Assembly: GCA_946566415.1 (NCBI GenBank)
Contig: CAMNWW010000036.1
Span: forward strand, 1 to 13,005
Length of the DNA: 13,005 nt
Direction: 5' to 3'
Origin: an uncultured Lachnospiraceae bacterium
Lineage (GTDB): Bacteria > Bacillota > Clostridia > Lachnospirales > Lachnospiraceae
This document shows positions 1 through 7,037 of the stretch, piece by piece; the stretch's first letter is position 1, and every line of letters begins with the position of its first letter. Below the pieces are notes generated by a model. That model saw nothing but the letters and a program-made list of their open reading frames with translations, had not been told where the DNA came from and did no database searches. The position numbers and the translations under genes are program-made.

Positions 1-16
1 CAGAAGCGAGGAAAGA

Positions 17-613
17 ATGGGTAAAATATTCTATTTGATGGGAAAAAGCGCCTCTGGAAAAGATTCCATTTATAAAAGCCTGAAAGATAAGCTTCCAGAA
101 TTAAAGACTGTGACGCTTTATACGACACGGCCGAACCGGGGCGGCGAGCGTGAAGGAGAAGTGTATTATTTTGTAAATGAAGAATGTCTGGAGAATTTTC
201 AGCGGGAGGGCAGGGTCATTGAACTGCGCGCCTATGACACCGTATGCGGAATATGGAAGTATTTTACAGCGGACGACGGGCAGTTTGATCAGGAGCAGGC
301 AGATTATCTGATGATAGGGACGTTGGAATCCTATGAGAAAATGCAGAAGTATTTCGGCAGGGAAAAGCTGGTTCCTCTCTATATTGAAGTGGAGGACGGA
401 GAGAGGCTTCATAGGGCGTTGGTTCGGGAGAGGAGCCAGGATGTGCCTCGTTATGCGGAAATGTGCCGGCGGTTTCTTGCGGACACGATTGATTTCGCAG
501 AGGAGAACCTGCTGCGGCTGGGTATTACGGAGCGGTTTGAGAATGTAGAATTTGAAGAAACCTTAAGGAAAATTTTAGAAAGAATTCAATGTGAGAGGAA
601 GAATTTGGTCTAG
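17..613 (+). CDS. Guanylate kinase-like nucleotide kinase (divergent paralogue)
   Basis: This 198-residue protein belongs to the guanylate kinase family, which phosphorylates GMP to GDP with ATP in the cytoplasm. A P-loop GKSASGKD lies at residues 9-16. The family block TTRPNRGGEREGEVYYF follows at about 36-52, holding the arginines and tyrosine that contact the nucleotide. The next substrate-binding region differs from classical Gmk: instead of a GNYYGTS-like segment it reads AYDTVCGIWKYFT near residues 72-84. The true substrate is therefore uncertain, and a separate canonical gmk probably exists elsewhere. The ATG at 17 has a GAGG Shine-Dalgarno 5 nt upstream. An upstream gene may overlap the first bases, but too little is visible to name it. 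A promoter separates this gene from the holB operon downstream. Family assignment is firm; function as a GMP kinase is inferred. Confidence 0.85.
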   Translation: MGKIFYLMGKSASGKDSIYKSLKDKLPELKTVTLYTTRPNRGGEREGEVYYFVNEECLENFQREGRVIELRAYDTVCGIWKYFTADDGQFDQEQADYLMIGTLESYEKMQKYFGREKLVPLYIEVEDGERLHRALVRERSQDVPRYAEMCRRFLADTIDFAEENLLRLGITERFENVEFEETLRKILERIQCERKNLV

Positions 614-630
614 GTATTCATGCAGTTTTA

Positions 631-639
631 TGATATACT
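631..639 (+). promoter_or_regulatory. Extended -10 promoter for the holB operon
   Basis: TGA followed by TATACT (634-639) gives a TGnTATACT extended -10 element. No good -35 box is present at the usual distance (611-616 reads TAGGTA, 3 of 6), which extended -10 promoters tolerate. The predicted transcription start near 646 falls immediately before the leader hairpin. This is a sequence-only prediction. Confidence 0.45.
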
Positions 640-645
640 TATGTA

Positions 646-722
646 GAGAATTGTGGGAGCGCAAAGCGCGGAACAATTCGTAAGGCATCTGTTGTACCCA
701 ATATCTTAGAGATGCCGGGGTC
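646..722 (+). ncRNA. Structured 5' leader of the holB operon (hairpin plus possible pseudoknot)
   Basis: Two structures can be drawn in the untranslated leader. Hairpin 1 pairs GAATTGT (648-654) with ACAATTC (673-679) and has an inner GCGC/GCGC stem (659-662 with 666-669, loop AAA). Hairpin 2 pairs GGCATCT (684-690) with AGATGCC (710-716). Its loop contains ACCC (696-699), complementary to GGGT (718-721) just 3' of the stem, which would form an H-type pseudoknot. The structure ends about 16 nt before the Shine-Dalgarno sequence at 738-743. I do not recognise a known riboswitch or protein-binding leader class. A regulatory role is inference. Confidence 0.45.
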
Positions 723-747
723 AAAAAGCGGGACGATAGGAGGAAAT

Positions 748-1737
748 ATGTCAGGATTTAAGGATGTCGTAGGACATAATGACATGATTCGATATATAAA
801 GAATACGGTAGAACAGGATCAGGTTTCCCATGCTTATATCCTGAACGGAGAGAGAGGATCAGGGAAGAAGCTGTTGGCAAATCTGTTCGCACAGGCGCTT
901 CAGTGCGAGGCAAAGGAGGAGAGGCCGTGTTATGAGTGCCGGTCCTGCCATCAGGCGGTCGGCGGCAACCATCCGGACATTATCCGGGTGACACACGAGA
1001 AGCCGAATTCCATCAGCGTAGATGAGGTCCGTGCGCAGGTCGTCGGGGATGTTCAGATCAAGCCGTACAGCGGAAAATATAAGATCTATATTATCCCGGA
1101 TGCGGATATGATGACGGTACAGGCGCAGAATGCGCTTTTGAAGACCATTGAGGAACCGCCGTCCTATGCTGTCATCTTTTTGCTTACGGTGAATGCGGAC
1201 AGCCTGCTTCCGACAATCTGTTCGCGCTGCGTTATGCTTAAGCTTCGGAACGTCAAGGACAAGCTGGTAAAGCAGTATCTGATGCAGGTGCTTCATGTGC
1301 CGGAGTACAAGGCGGACGTATGTACCGCGTTTGCCCAGGGGAATATCGGGCGTGCGACGAAGCTCGCGAGTTCGGAGCATTTTAATGAGATCAGGGATGA
1401 GGCGGTTCAGCTGCTGAGGGAGATCGACACGATGGAGCTGGATGCTCTGGTGGAAGCAGTGAAGAGAGTCTCTCCGTATAAGATAGAGATAGAGGATTAT
1501 TTGGACGTCCTTATGATTTGGTTCAGGGATGTACTTCTCTATAAGGCGACAAAGAATCTGGAGCGGGTGATTTTCAGCGAGGAGATCGGATATATCAGGG
1601 ATCGCGCTATGAAGAGTTCGTATGAGGGCATTGAGACGATCATAACGGGCATTGAGAAGGCGAAGGCGCGTTTGAAGGCGAATGTTAATTTTGATCTGGT
1701 AATGGAACTCCTGCTGTTAACGATAAAGGAGAATTAG
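748..1737 (+). CDS. holB: DNA polymerase III subunit delta-prime (clamp loader)
   Basis: Delta-prime is the non-ATPase stator subunit of the clamp loader that places the beta sliding clamp on primed DNA. This 329-residue protein has the DnaX/HolB fold signatures. GHNDMIRYIKN is at the N-terminus, a P-loop-like GERGSGKK at 34-41, and a four-cysteine zinc module (C53, C61, C64, C67). NALLKTIEEPP follows, then TICSRC carrying the SRC motif. The P-loop ends GKK instead of GKT/S, in line with delta-prime not hydrolysing ATP. An in-frame ATG exists at 712, but the ATG at 748 is preferred: AGGAGG (738-743) sits 4 nt before it and the protein then begins at the conserved MSGFKDVVGH. The stop lies 3 nt before ricT, so the two are co-transcribed. 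Confidence 0.95.
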   Translation: MSGFKDVVGHNDMIRYIKNTVEQDQVSHAYILNGERGSGKKLLANLFAQALQCEAKEERPCYECRSCHQAVGGNHPDIIRVTHEKPNSISVDEVRAQVVGDVQIKPYSGKYKIYIIPDADMMTVQAQNALLKTIEEPPSYAVIFLLTVNADSLLPTICSRCVMLKLRNVKDKLVKQYLMQVLHVPEYKADVCTAFAQGNIGRATKLASSEHFNEIRDEAVQLLREIDTMELDALVEAVKRVSPYKIEIEDYLDVLMIWFRDVLLYKATKNLERVIFSEEIGYIRDRAMKSSYEGIETIITGIEKAKARLKANVNFDLVMELLLLTIKEN

Positions 1738-1740
1738 GAT

Positions 1741-2652
1741 ATGACAAAGGTGATAGGGGTCCGGTTCAGGACCGCGGGGAAGATCTATTATTTTTCCCCG
1801 GGAAAAATGAATATTAAAAAGGGGGACCAGGTCATTGTCGAGACGGCGCGGGGCGTGGAGTTCGGCAATGTAGTGATGGGAACGAAGGAAGTCCGGGACG
1901 AGGAGATCACACAGCCGCTCAAAGCGGTGATCCGGCTGGCGACAGGCGAGGACCGCAGGACGGAAGAGAAGAACCGGAAGAAGGAGAAAGAAGCCTTCGA
2001 TATCTGTCTGGAGAAGATCCGTAAGCATGGGCTTGAGATGAAGCTGATTGAGGCGGAGTATACGTTTGACAATAATAAGGTATTGTTTTACTTTACCGCG
2101 GACGGACGGATCGATTTTAGAGAGCTGGTGAAGGATTTGGCGGCCGTGTTCCGTACACGAATTGAGCTGCGGCAGATTGGCGTCCGTGATGAAACGAAGA
2201 TACGGGGCGGCGTCGGCATCTGCGGGCGGGAGCTTTGCTGCCATACGTATTTGTCAGAGTTTGCCCCGGTGTCGATTAAGATGGCGAAGGAACAGAATTT
2301 GTCTTTGAATCCATCGAAGATATCCGGTGTCTGCGGGAGATTGATGTGCTGTCTGACGAATGAAGAGGAGACTTATGAGGAGCTGAACAGCCGCCTTCCC
2401 GCAGTGGGCGATATGGTGACGACCAGTGAAGGTCTTCGGGGCGAGGTACATTCATTGAGTGTTCTCAGGCAGCAGGTAAAGGTCATCGTGAACCTGGATA
2501 ACGACGAGAAAGAGATTCGAGAGTACAAGGTGAGTGATTTGAAGTTCAAATTAAGACGCAGGAAGAGTGAGGTCAGGCTGTCAAAACAGGAGATGAAGGA
2601 GCTGGCGGCTCTGGAAAAGAACGAAGGAGAGTCAAAGCTGGATGACAATTAA
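1741..2652 (+). CDS. ricT: PSP1-domain regulatory protein RicT (YaaT)
   Basis: RicT of Bacillus subtilis acts with RicA and RicF in an iron-sulfur-containing complex that modulates RNase Y-dependent mRNA maturation, sporulation, competence and biofilm formation. This 303-residue homologue opens with the PSP1 fold (VIGVRFRTAGKIYYF; VETARGVEFGNVV near 33-45). It carries the family's cysteine clusters: C161, C166 and C167 in GICGRELCC, and C198, C203 and C204 in GVCGRLMCC. The C-terminus is lysine-rich and charged. AGGAG at 1727-1731 precedes the ATG by 9 nt. Its place after holB and before the tRNA and rRNA methyltransferases matches the B. subtilis yaaT region, but yabA is absent between them. 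The 3' end overlaps trmN6 by 11 nt. Confidence 0.93.
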   Translation: MTKVIGVRFRTAGKIYYFSPGKMNIKKGDQVIVETARGVEFGNVVMGTKEVRDEEITQPLKAVIRLATGEDRRTEEKNRKKEKEAFDICLEKIRKHGLEMKLIEAEYTFDNNKVLFYFTADGRIDFRELVKDLAAVFRTRIELRQIGVRDETKIRGGVGICGRELCCHTYLSEFAPVSIKMAKEQNLSLNPSKISGVCGRLMCCLTNEEETYEELNSRLPAVGDMVTTSEGLRGEVHSLSVLRQQVKVIVNLDNDEKEIREYKVSDLKFKLRRRKSEVRLSKQEMKELAALEKNEGESKLDDN

Positions 2653-3403
2653 TCTGAAGCCGGGAGAACGGCTGGATGACTTGCAGATAAACAATTATGA
2701 AATAATACAGCATCCTGGGCGCTTTTGCTTTGGGATGGATGCAGTGCTGCTTAGTGCATTTGCGAAGATAAGACCGGGAGAATGTGTTCTGGACCTTGGA
2801 ACAGGGACAGGTATTCTCCCGATTCTTTTCGCGGCAAAAACGAAAGGGAAGCATTTTACAGGGCTGGAGATCCAAGAAGAAAGCGCGGACATGGCAAGGC
2901 GGAGTGTTCTCCATAATCATATGGAGGATCGGGTTGAGATCGTGACCGGGGATATCAAGGAGGCGTCCGGTATGTTTGGAGGCTCTTCTTTTGACGTGGT
3001 TAGCACGAATCCGCCGTATATGATCGGTGGTCATGGACTGGCAAATTCCGGAGATGCGAAGGCAATCGCGAGACATGAGGTTTTGTGTACTCTGGAGGAT
3101 GTGCTTCGGGAAAGTGCGAAGACTCTGCGTCCCGGAGGAAGGTTTTACATGGTTCACCGCCCGTTTCGGCTGGCGGAGATCCTGGCAAAGATGAGCGGGA
3201 CCGGTCTGGAGCCGAAGCGTATGCGCCTGGTGTACCCATATGCGGACAAGGAGCCGAACATGGTCCTTTTGGAAGGAATCCGCGGGGCAAAGCCCCGGAT
3301 GAGGGTGGAGCCTCCGCTGATCGTATATGAGAGCGAGGGAAAATACAGCCGGGAAGTGCTGGAACATTACGGAATGGCCGGAACCGGCAGACCATCGGCG
3401 TAA
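2642..3403 (+). CDS. tRNA1(Val) adenine-N6 methyltransferase family protein (YabB/TrmN6-like)
   Basis: This 253-residue protein is a class I SAM-dependent methyltransferase of the YabB/TrmN6 group, which methylates N6 of adenine next to the anticodon (A37) in a valine tRNA in E. coli. The SAM-binding motif I is VLDLGTGTGILPILFA at about 49-64. The acidic residue ending strand 2 is in GLEIQ (about 74-78). The catalytic NPPY of N6-adenine methyltransferases is at 123-126. The N-terminus has the typical QHPGRFCFGMDAVLLSAFA. Start 2642 overlaps the ricT end by 11 nt, with AAGGAGA 11 nt upstream, which indicates translational coupling. Family assignment is strong; the exact tRNA and base are inferred from relatives. 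Confidence 0.9.
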   Translation: MTINLKPGERLDDLQINNYEIIQHPGRFCFGMDAVLLSAFAKIRPGECVLDLGTGTGILPILFAAKTKGKHFTGLEIQEESADMARRSVLHNHMEDRVEIVTGDIKEASGMFGGSSFDVVSTNPPYMIGGHGLANSGDAKAIARHEVLCTLEDVLRESAKTLRPGGRFYMVHRPFRLAEILAKMSGTGLEPKRMRLVYPYADKEPNMVLLEGIRGAKPRMRVEPPLIVYESEGKYSREVLEHYGMAGTGRPSA

Positions 3404-3423
3404 GAGGGAATAAGGAGAGAGAC

Positions 3424-4275
3424 ATGTCAGGAATCTTATATTTGTGCGCGACTCCGATCGGGAATCTGGAGGACATGACGTTTCGGGCGGTTCGGATTTT
3501 GAAAGAAGTGGATTTGATTGCGGCGGAAGACACCAGGAACAGTATCCGCCTGCTGAATCATTTTGATATTCATACGCCCATGACGAGTTACCACGAGTAC
3601 AATAAAATAGAAAAGGGGCGTAAGCTGGTGGAACGCCTTATGGCAGGGGAAAATATCGCCCTGATTACAGACGCGGGAACGCCGGGCATTTCTGACCCCG
3701 GGGAAGAGTTGGTGAGGATGTGTTATGAAGAAAAAGTTACGGTCACATCCGTGCCGGGAGCCGCGGCATGCATTTCCGCACTTACGGTTTCCGGCCTTTC
3801 GACCAGACGTTTTGCTTTTGAAGCGTTCCTTCCGGCGGATAAGAAGGAAAGGCAGGCAGTATTTGGTGAACTTAGGGAAGAGACCAGGACGATGGTAGTG
3901 TATGAGGCGCCGCATCATTTGCTGAAAACGCTTGAGGAGCTTCGGGACGCGCTGGGAGAGAAACGGCGCGTCACAGTATGCCGGGAACTTACGAAAAAGC
4001 ATGAAACGCTGTTTGCCGCGACGTTTGCCGAGGCTGTTTCTTACTATAGGGAAAATGCACCGCGGGGAGAATGCGTGTTGGTGATCGAGGGGAAAAGCCG
4101 CAGAGAACTTTTGAAGGAGGAGCAAGACCGCTGGGGGCAGATGAGCGTTTCGGAACACATGGAATATTATCTGGAACAGGGAGTTGACCGTAAGGACGCG
4201 ATGAAGCTGGTGGCAAAAGATAGGGGGATCGGGAAACGGGAGGTGTACCGGGAACTGCTGGATGCAGAGGAATAG
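3424..4275 (+). CDS. rsmI: 16S rRNA (cytidine-1402-2'-O)-methyltransferase
   Basis: RsmI methylates the ribose 2'-OH of C1402 in 16S rRNA, in the P-site region of the small subunit, using SAM. This 283-residue protein has the tetrapyrrole methylase fold. LYLCATPIGNLEDMTFRA is at 6-22, followed by AAEDTRNS (33-40), the nucleotide-binding DAGTPGISDPG (83-93), VPGAAA (110-115) and VYEAPHHLLKTLEEL (159-173). The length is that of the family. AAGGAGA lies just upstream of the ATG, 20 nt after the trmN6 stop, so it closes the holB-ricT-trmN6-rsmI operon. B. subtilis has a small GIY-YIG gene (yazA) before yabC; it is absent here. CGG and AGG dominate its arginine codons, unlike the following ABC ATPase gene. 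Confidence 0.95.
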   Translation: MSGILYLCATPIGNLEDMTFRAVRILKEVDLIAAEDTRNSIRLLNHFDIHTPMTSYHEYNKIEKGRKLVERLMAGENIALITDAGTPGISDPGEELVRMCYEEKVTVTSVPGAAACISALTVSGLSTRRFAFEAFLPADKKERQAVFGELREETRTMVVYEAPHHLLKTLEELRDALGEKRRVTVCRELTKKHETLFAATFAEAVSYYRENAPRGECVLVIEGKSRRELLKEEQDRWGQMSVSEHMEYYLEQGVDRKDAMKLVAKDRGIGKREVYRELLDAEE

Positions 4276-4284
4276 GGCAGAGTT

Positions 4285-4363
4285 CCTGCTTCGCAGGTCT
4301 GATATGGAGCTGCAGACATCCTCTTACATGCAAGCATGACGAGTCTGCCTGCAGCTCCATATC
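4285..4363. repeat. Small hairpin plus 15-bp perfect inverted repeat after rsmI
   Basis: CCTGC (4285-4289) and GCAGG (4293-4297) form a small hairpin. Then GATATGGAGCTGCAG (4301-4315) is repeated exactly in inverse at 4349-4363, with 33 nt between the arms. The interval itself can pair further (GAC with GTC, and CATG at 4327-4330 with CATG at 4335-4338). No T-run follows on the plus strand, so it is not a standard intrinsic terminator. It could be a REP-like or small non-autonomous element, an mRNA-stabilising 3' structure, or a protein-binding site. Which of these is not decided by the sequence. Confidence 0.7.
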
Positions 4364-4431
4364 GGCTGTGAATCGTAACTTGTTTCGTCACTTTGTACAT
4401 GTTCTAAAAAAAATTTTGTTCAAACCGGATA

Positions 4432-4460
4432 TAGACTGGGCGTTTTTTTTTTACTATACT
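4432..4460 (+). promoter_or_regulatory. Sigma-A promoter of the sugar ABC ATPase gene
   Basis: TAGACT (4432-4437, 4 of 6 to TTGACA) and TATACT (4455-4460) are separated by exactly 17 bp. The spacer contains a run of ten T (4443-4452). An A8T4 tract at 4406-4417 lies upstream like an UP element. The start of transcription is predicted near 4467, giving a 55-nt leader. That leader contains the self-complementary GCGGCGCCGC (4487-4496) before the AGGAGG ribosome binding site (4508-4513). Confidence 0.65.
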
Positions 4461-4521
4461 ATGAAACAGAAAAAGAAAGAAACGCGGCGGCGCCGCTGAT
4501 CGAAATCAGGAGGAAAAAGCA

Positions 4522-5634
4522 ATGGCAAGTTTATCTTTGAAGCATATTAACAAGACATATCCGAATGGATTTGAAGCAGTTAAGGACTTTAACCTGGAAA
4601 TCCAGGATCAGGAATTTATCATTTTCGTAGGACCTTCAGGATGCGGTAAGTCTACAACTCTGCGTATGGTCGCAGGTCTGGAAGACATCACGAGCGGCGA
4701 ATTAAAGATTGGCGACAGGGTTGTTAACGACGTAGAGCCGAAGGACAGAGATATTGCCATGGTATTCCAGAACTACGCTTTGTATCCTCATATGACAGTT
4801 TATGATAACATGGCGTTTGGTCTTAAGCTGAGGAAGGTTCCGAAGGATGAGATCGATAAGATGGTTCGTGAGGCTGCTAAGATCCTCGATCTTGAGAGTC
4901 TGCTTGACCGTAAGCCGAAGGCTCTTTCCGGTGGACAGAGACAGCGTGTCGCTATGGGGCGTGCGATTGTCCGTAACCCGAAGGTATTCCTTATGGATGA
5001 GCCGCTTTCCAACTTGGACGCAAAACTTCGTGGACAGATGCGTATTGAGATTTCCAAGCTGCATCAGAGATTAGGTACAACCATCATTTATGTAACACAT
5101 GACCAGACAGAGGCTATGACTCTTGGTACGAGAATCGTTGTTATGAACGCAGGTATCGTTCAGCAGGTAGATACGCCGCAGGTACTTTACGATACACCGT
5201 GCAACCTGTTCGTTGCCGGATTCATCGGATCACCGCAGATGAACTTTGTAGACGCAGTCTGCAAGGTCAAGGGCAACAAGGCTTATCTCAAGGCAGGACC
5301 GGCAGAGATCGAGCTTACAGACGCAAAAAGCAAGAAGCTTATTGACGGCAAGTACGACGGCAAGACGGTTGTTCTTGGAATCCGTCCGGAAGATGTACAT
5401 GACGAGCCGGAATTTATCGCAAAATCTCCGAACACTCTGATCGAAGCAACGATCCGTGTATATGAGATGCTTGGCGCGGAAGTTTATCTCCACTTTGATT
5501 ATGAAGGCGCAAGCATGACGGCAAGAGTTGACCCAAGAACAAAAGCAAGAACAGGCGATACGGTTAAATTTGCTCTTGACGCAGAAAAGATTCATGTATT
5601 TGATAAAGAGACAGAGCTGACAATTACGAACTAG
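4522..5634 (+). CDS. Carbohydrate ABC importer ATP-binding protein (UgpC/MsmK/MsmX type)
   Basis: This 370-residue protein is the ATPase of CUT1-family sugar importers, powering uptake at the inner face of the membrane. Walker A is GPSGCGKST (37-45), the Q-loop glutamine is at 83, the signature LSGGQ is at 135-139, Walker B VFLMDEP is at 155-161 and the switch histidine is H193. A C-terminal regulatory TOBE/OB domain follows from about residue 235. No permease or substrate-binding gene is adjacent. In B. subtilis (MsmX) and streptococci (MsmK) such solitary ATPases serve several sugar importers, and I infer the same here. Of 19 arginine codons, 10 are CGT, 7 AGA and 2 AGG, with no CGG or CGC. 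Neighbouring genes favour CGG/AGG, so this gene is probably highly expressed. AGGAGG lies 8 nt before the ATG. Confidence 0.93.
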   Translation: MASLSLKHINKTYPNGFEAVKDFNLEIQDQEFIIFVGPSGCGKSTTLRMVAGLEDITSGELKIGDRVVNDVEPKDRDIAMVFQNYALYPHMTVYDNMAFGLKLRKVPKDEIDKMVREAAKILDLESLLDRKPKALSGGQRQRVAMGRAIVRNPKVFLMDEPLSNLDAKLRGQMRIEISKLHQRLGTTIIYVTHDQTEAMTLGTRIVVMNAGIVQQVDTPQVLYDTPCNLFVAGFIGSPQMNFVDAVCKVKGNKAYLKAGPAEIELTDAKSKKLIDGKYDGKTVVLGIRPEDVHDEPEFIAKSPNTLIEATIRVYEMLGAEVYLHFDYEGASMTARVDPRTKARTGDTVKFALDAEKIHVFDKETELTITN

Positions 5635-5663
5635 TCTTTCACAGGAATATAATGGTAGAAATG

Positions 5664-5706
5664 ACCGCCATACTAATGTATAATTGGTATGGCGGTTTCT
5701 TTTTTT
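5664..5706 (+). terminator. Intrinsic terminator of the sugar ABC ATPase gene
   Basis: A 14-bp stem with one G-T wobble pairs 5664-5677 (ACCGCCATACTAAT) with 5683-5696 (ATTGGTATGGCGGT). The loop is 5 nt, and a T-rich tract (TTCTTTTTTTT) follows directly. It lies 30 nt after the stop codon, so the ATPase gene is transcribed alone. Confidence 0.93.
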
Positions 5707-5743
5707 GTAAATACTTTAAGAAGCAGAAGGAGGCTGAAGGGAA

Positions 5744-6988
5744 ATGGATTGGAGTCGTGTGACGCTTAAAAAGATAAGAGGGTTGATCGTATTTACGATT
5801 GCCATTTTGGTAGGACTTTGGAGACTCGACATTGTGTTTGGGGCAGTCGGATTCGTGTGGAGAATTCTTCTTCCCTTTGCTATAGGCGGCGCCATCGCAT
5901 TCATAATCAATGTCCCGATGTGCTTCGTGGAGAAAAAATTATTCGGGGAGGATATGGAAAAGCGCGGGCGCGCGGCAAAAAAACTAGCAAGACCGATAAG
6001 CCTGATCTTGACGGTCGCGGCGGTGATCGGTGTCATAGCGTTAATCATGTTTGTATTAGTGCCGCAGCTCGCAGAAACGGTTATGAGCCTGGGGAGAAAT
6101 ATCGCGGCGTTTCTTCCTGAATTCCGTAAATGGGTGGAGGATCTGACAAATGAGAACGCAGAAGTGATGAAATGGGTAGATAAGATAGAGTTTGACCCGG
6201 ATACAATGCTCCAGTGGGGAATCAGCGCTTTTGGAGTAGGCGCCGGAAATATGGTGAGCACCACAATGGCGGCCGTAGGAGGCATCATAAACAGCGTTAC
6301 CACTTTTTTTATTGCGTTTTCCTTTGCATGTTACATTCTGGTACAAAAAGAAAAACTCCATGTTCAGGTACGGAAGGTGATCTATGCATTTATACCCAGG
6401 AGGAAGGCGGAGGTGGTATTGGAGATTTGCTCTCTGACCTATAAAACTTTTGCCAGTTTTCTGGCGGGCCAGTGCGTGGAGGCAGTGATCCTGGGGAGCA
6501 TGTTTGTTGTTTCCATGACCGTGATTAAGATGCCGTATGCACTGCTCGTAGGAATAATTATCGCATTTACGGCGCTTGTTCCTGTTTTCGGAGGATTTAT
6601 CGGGAGCAGTCTGGGGTTTGTGCTGATCTTCATGGTAAGCCCAAAACAGGCGTTGCTTTTCGTCGGCTTGTTTCTTCTTCTTCAGGAAATAGAAGGGAAC
6701 CTGATCTATCCCCGTGTGGTCGGAAATTCTGTGGGCCTTCCTTCCATCTGGGTTCTGGCGGCGGTCAGCATCGGCGGCAGTATGATGGGGATTGTAGGGA
6801 TGCTGGTTTTTATTCCGATTGCATCGGTTGCCTACGCCTTGTTCCGCGAGGTGGTTTACTTGAAACTTAAAAAGAATAAGATCAAAAAAGTAACGGTAAA
6901 TTCTATAGTGGAATATACACCGCAGGAGGTGGAACAGATGAAAAAGGCATATGAGGCGGAGCATCCTGAGGAGGGAGAGAGCGTTTAG
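5744..6988 (+). CDS. AI-2E family transporter (PerM/YtvI-like membrane protein)
   Basis: This 414-residue integral membrane protein belongs to the AI-2E family transporters. Members have been linked to autoinducer-2 export, Na+/H+ antiport or permease functions, so the substrate is open. Hydrophobic segments lie near residues 12-30, 37-57, 84-107, 173-200, 237-262, 265-298, 301-316 and 334-366. The large soluble loop between about 110 and 165 is typical. Family landmarks are ALVPVFGGFIGSSLG (277-291) and EGNLIYPRVVGNSVGLPSIW (317-336). The C-terminal tail from about 372 is charged. AAGGAGG at 5727-5733 precedes the ATG by 10 nt. No clear promoter is seen between the previous terminator and the start, and no terminator follows it. 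Confidence 0.88.
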   Translation: MDWSRVTLKKIRGLIVFTIAILVGLWRLDIVFGAVGFVWRILLPFAIGGAIAFIINVPMCFVEKKLFGEDMEKRGRAAKKLARPISLILTVAAVIGVIALIMFVLVPQLAETVMSLGRNIAAFLPEFRKWVEDLTNENAEVMKWVDKIEFDPDTMLQWGISAFGVGAGNMVSTTMAAVGGIINSVTTFFIAFSFACYILVQKEKLHVQVRKVIYAFIPRRKAEVVLEICSLTYKTFASFLAGQCVEAVILGSMFVVSMTVIKMPYALLVGIIIAFTALVPVFGGFIGSSLGFVLIFMVSPKQALLFVGLFLLLQEIEGNLIYPRVVGNSVGLPSIWVLAAVSIGGSMMGIVGMLVFIPIASVAYALFREVVYLKLKKNKIKKVTVNSIVEYTPQEVEQMKKAYEAEHPEEGESV

Positions 6989-7037
6989 CGTTTTGACCAA
7001 AAGAAGAAGGAGCAGAAGTGAGGAAAGGAGACCCGGT

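Noticed and set aside
1..38. End of an upstream gene overlapping the guanylate kinase start (stops at 22-24 or 36-38 in other frames)
   Set aside because: Only 7-12 codons are visible in either frame, too few to call a gene or choose a frame.
646..747. tRNA or known riboswitch in the holB leader
   Set aside because: No T-arm, anticodon arm or CCA end. It does not fit the c-di-GMP, preQ1, SAM, fluoride, THF, ZTP or T-box patterns I could recall.
859..1380. 173-codon open frame on the minus strand inside holB
   Set aside because: It is antisense to a clearly recognised gene, rich in Arg/Leu/His as expected from a shadow frame, with no family resemblance.
4367..4382. Possible CcpA (cre) site upstream of the sugar ATPase promoter
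   Set aside because: TGTGAATCGTAAC resembles cre, but the half-site spacing is one base too long on either strand.
5679..5684. TATAAT as a -10 box for the AI-2E transporter gene
   Set aside because: It lies inside the terminator hairpin of the preceding gene and lacks a -35 box at the right distance.
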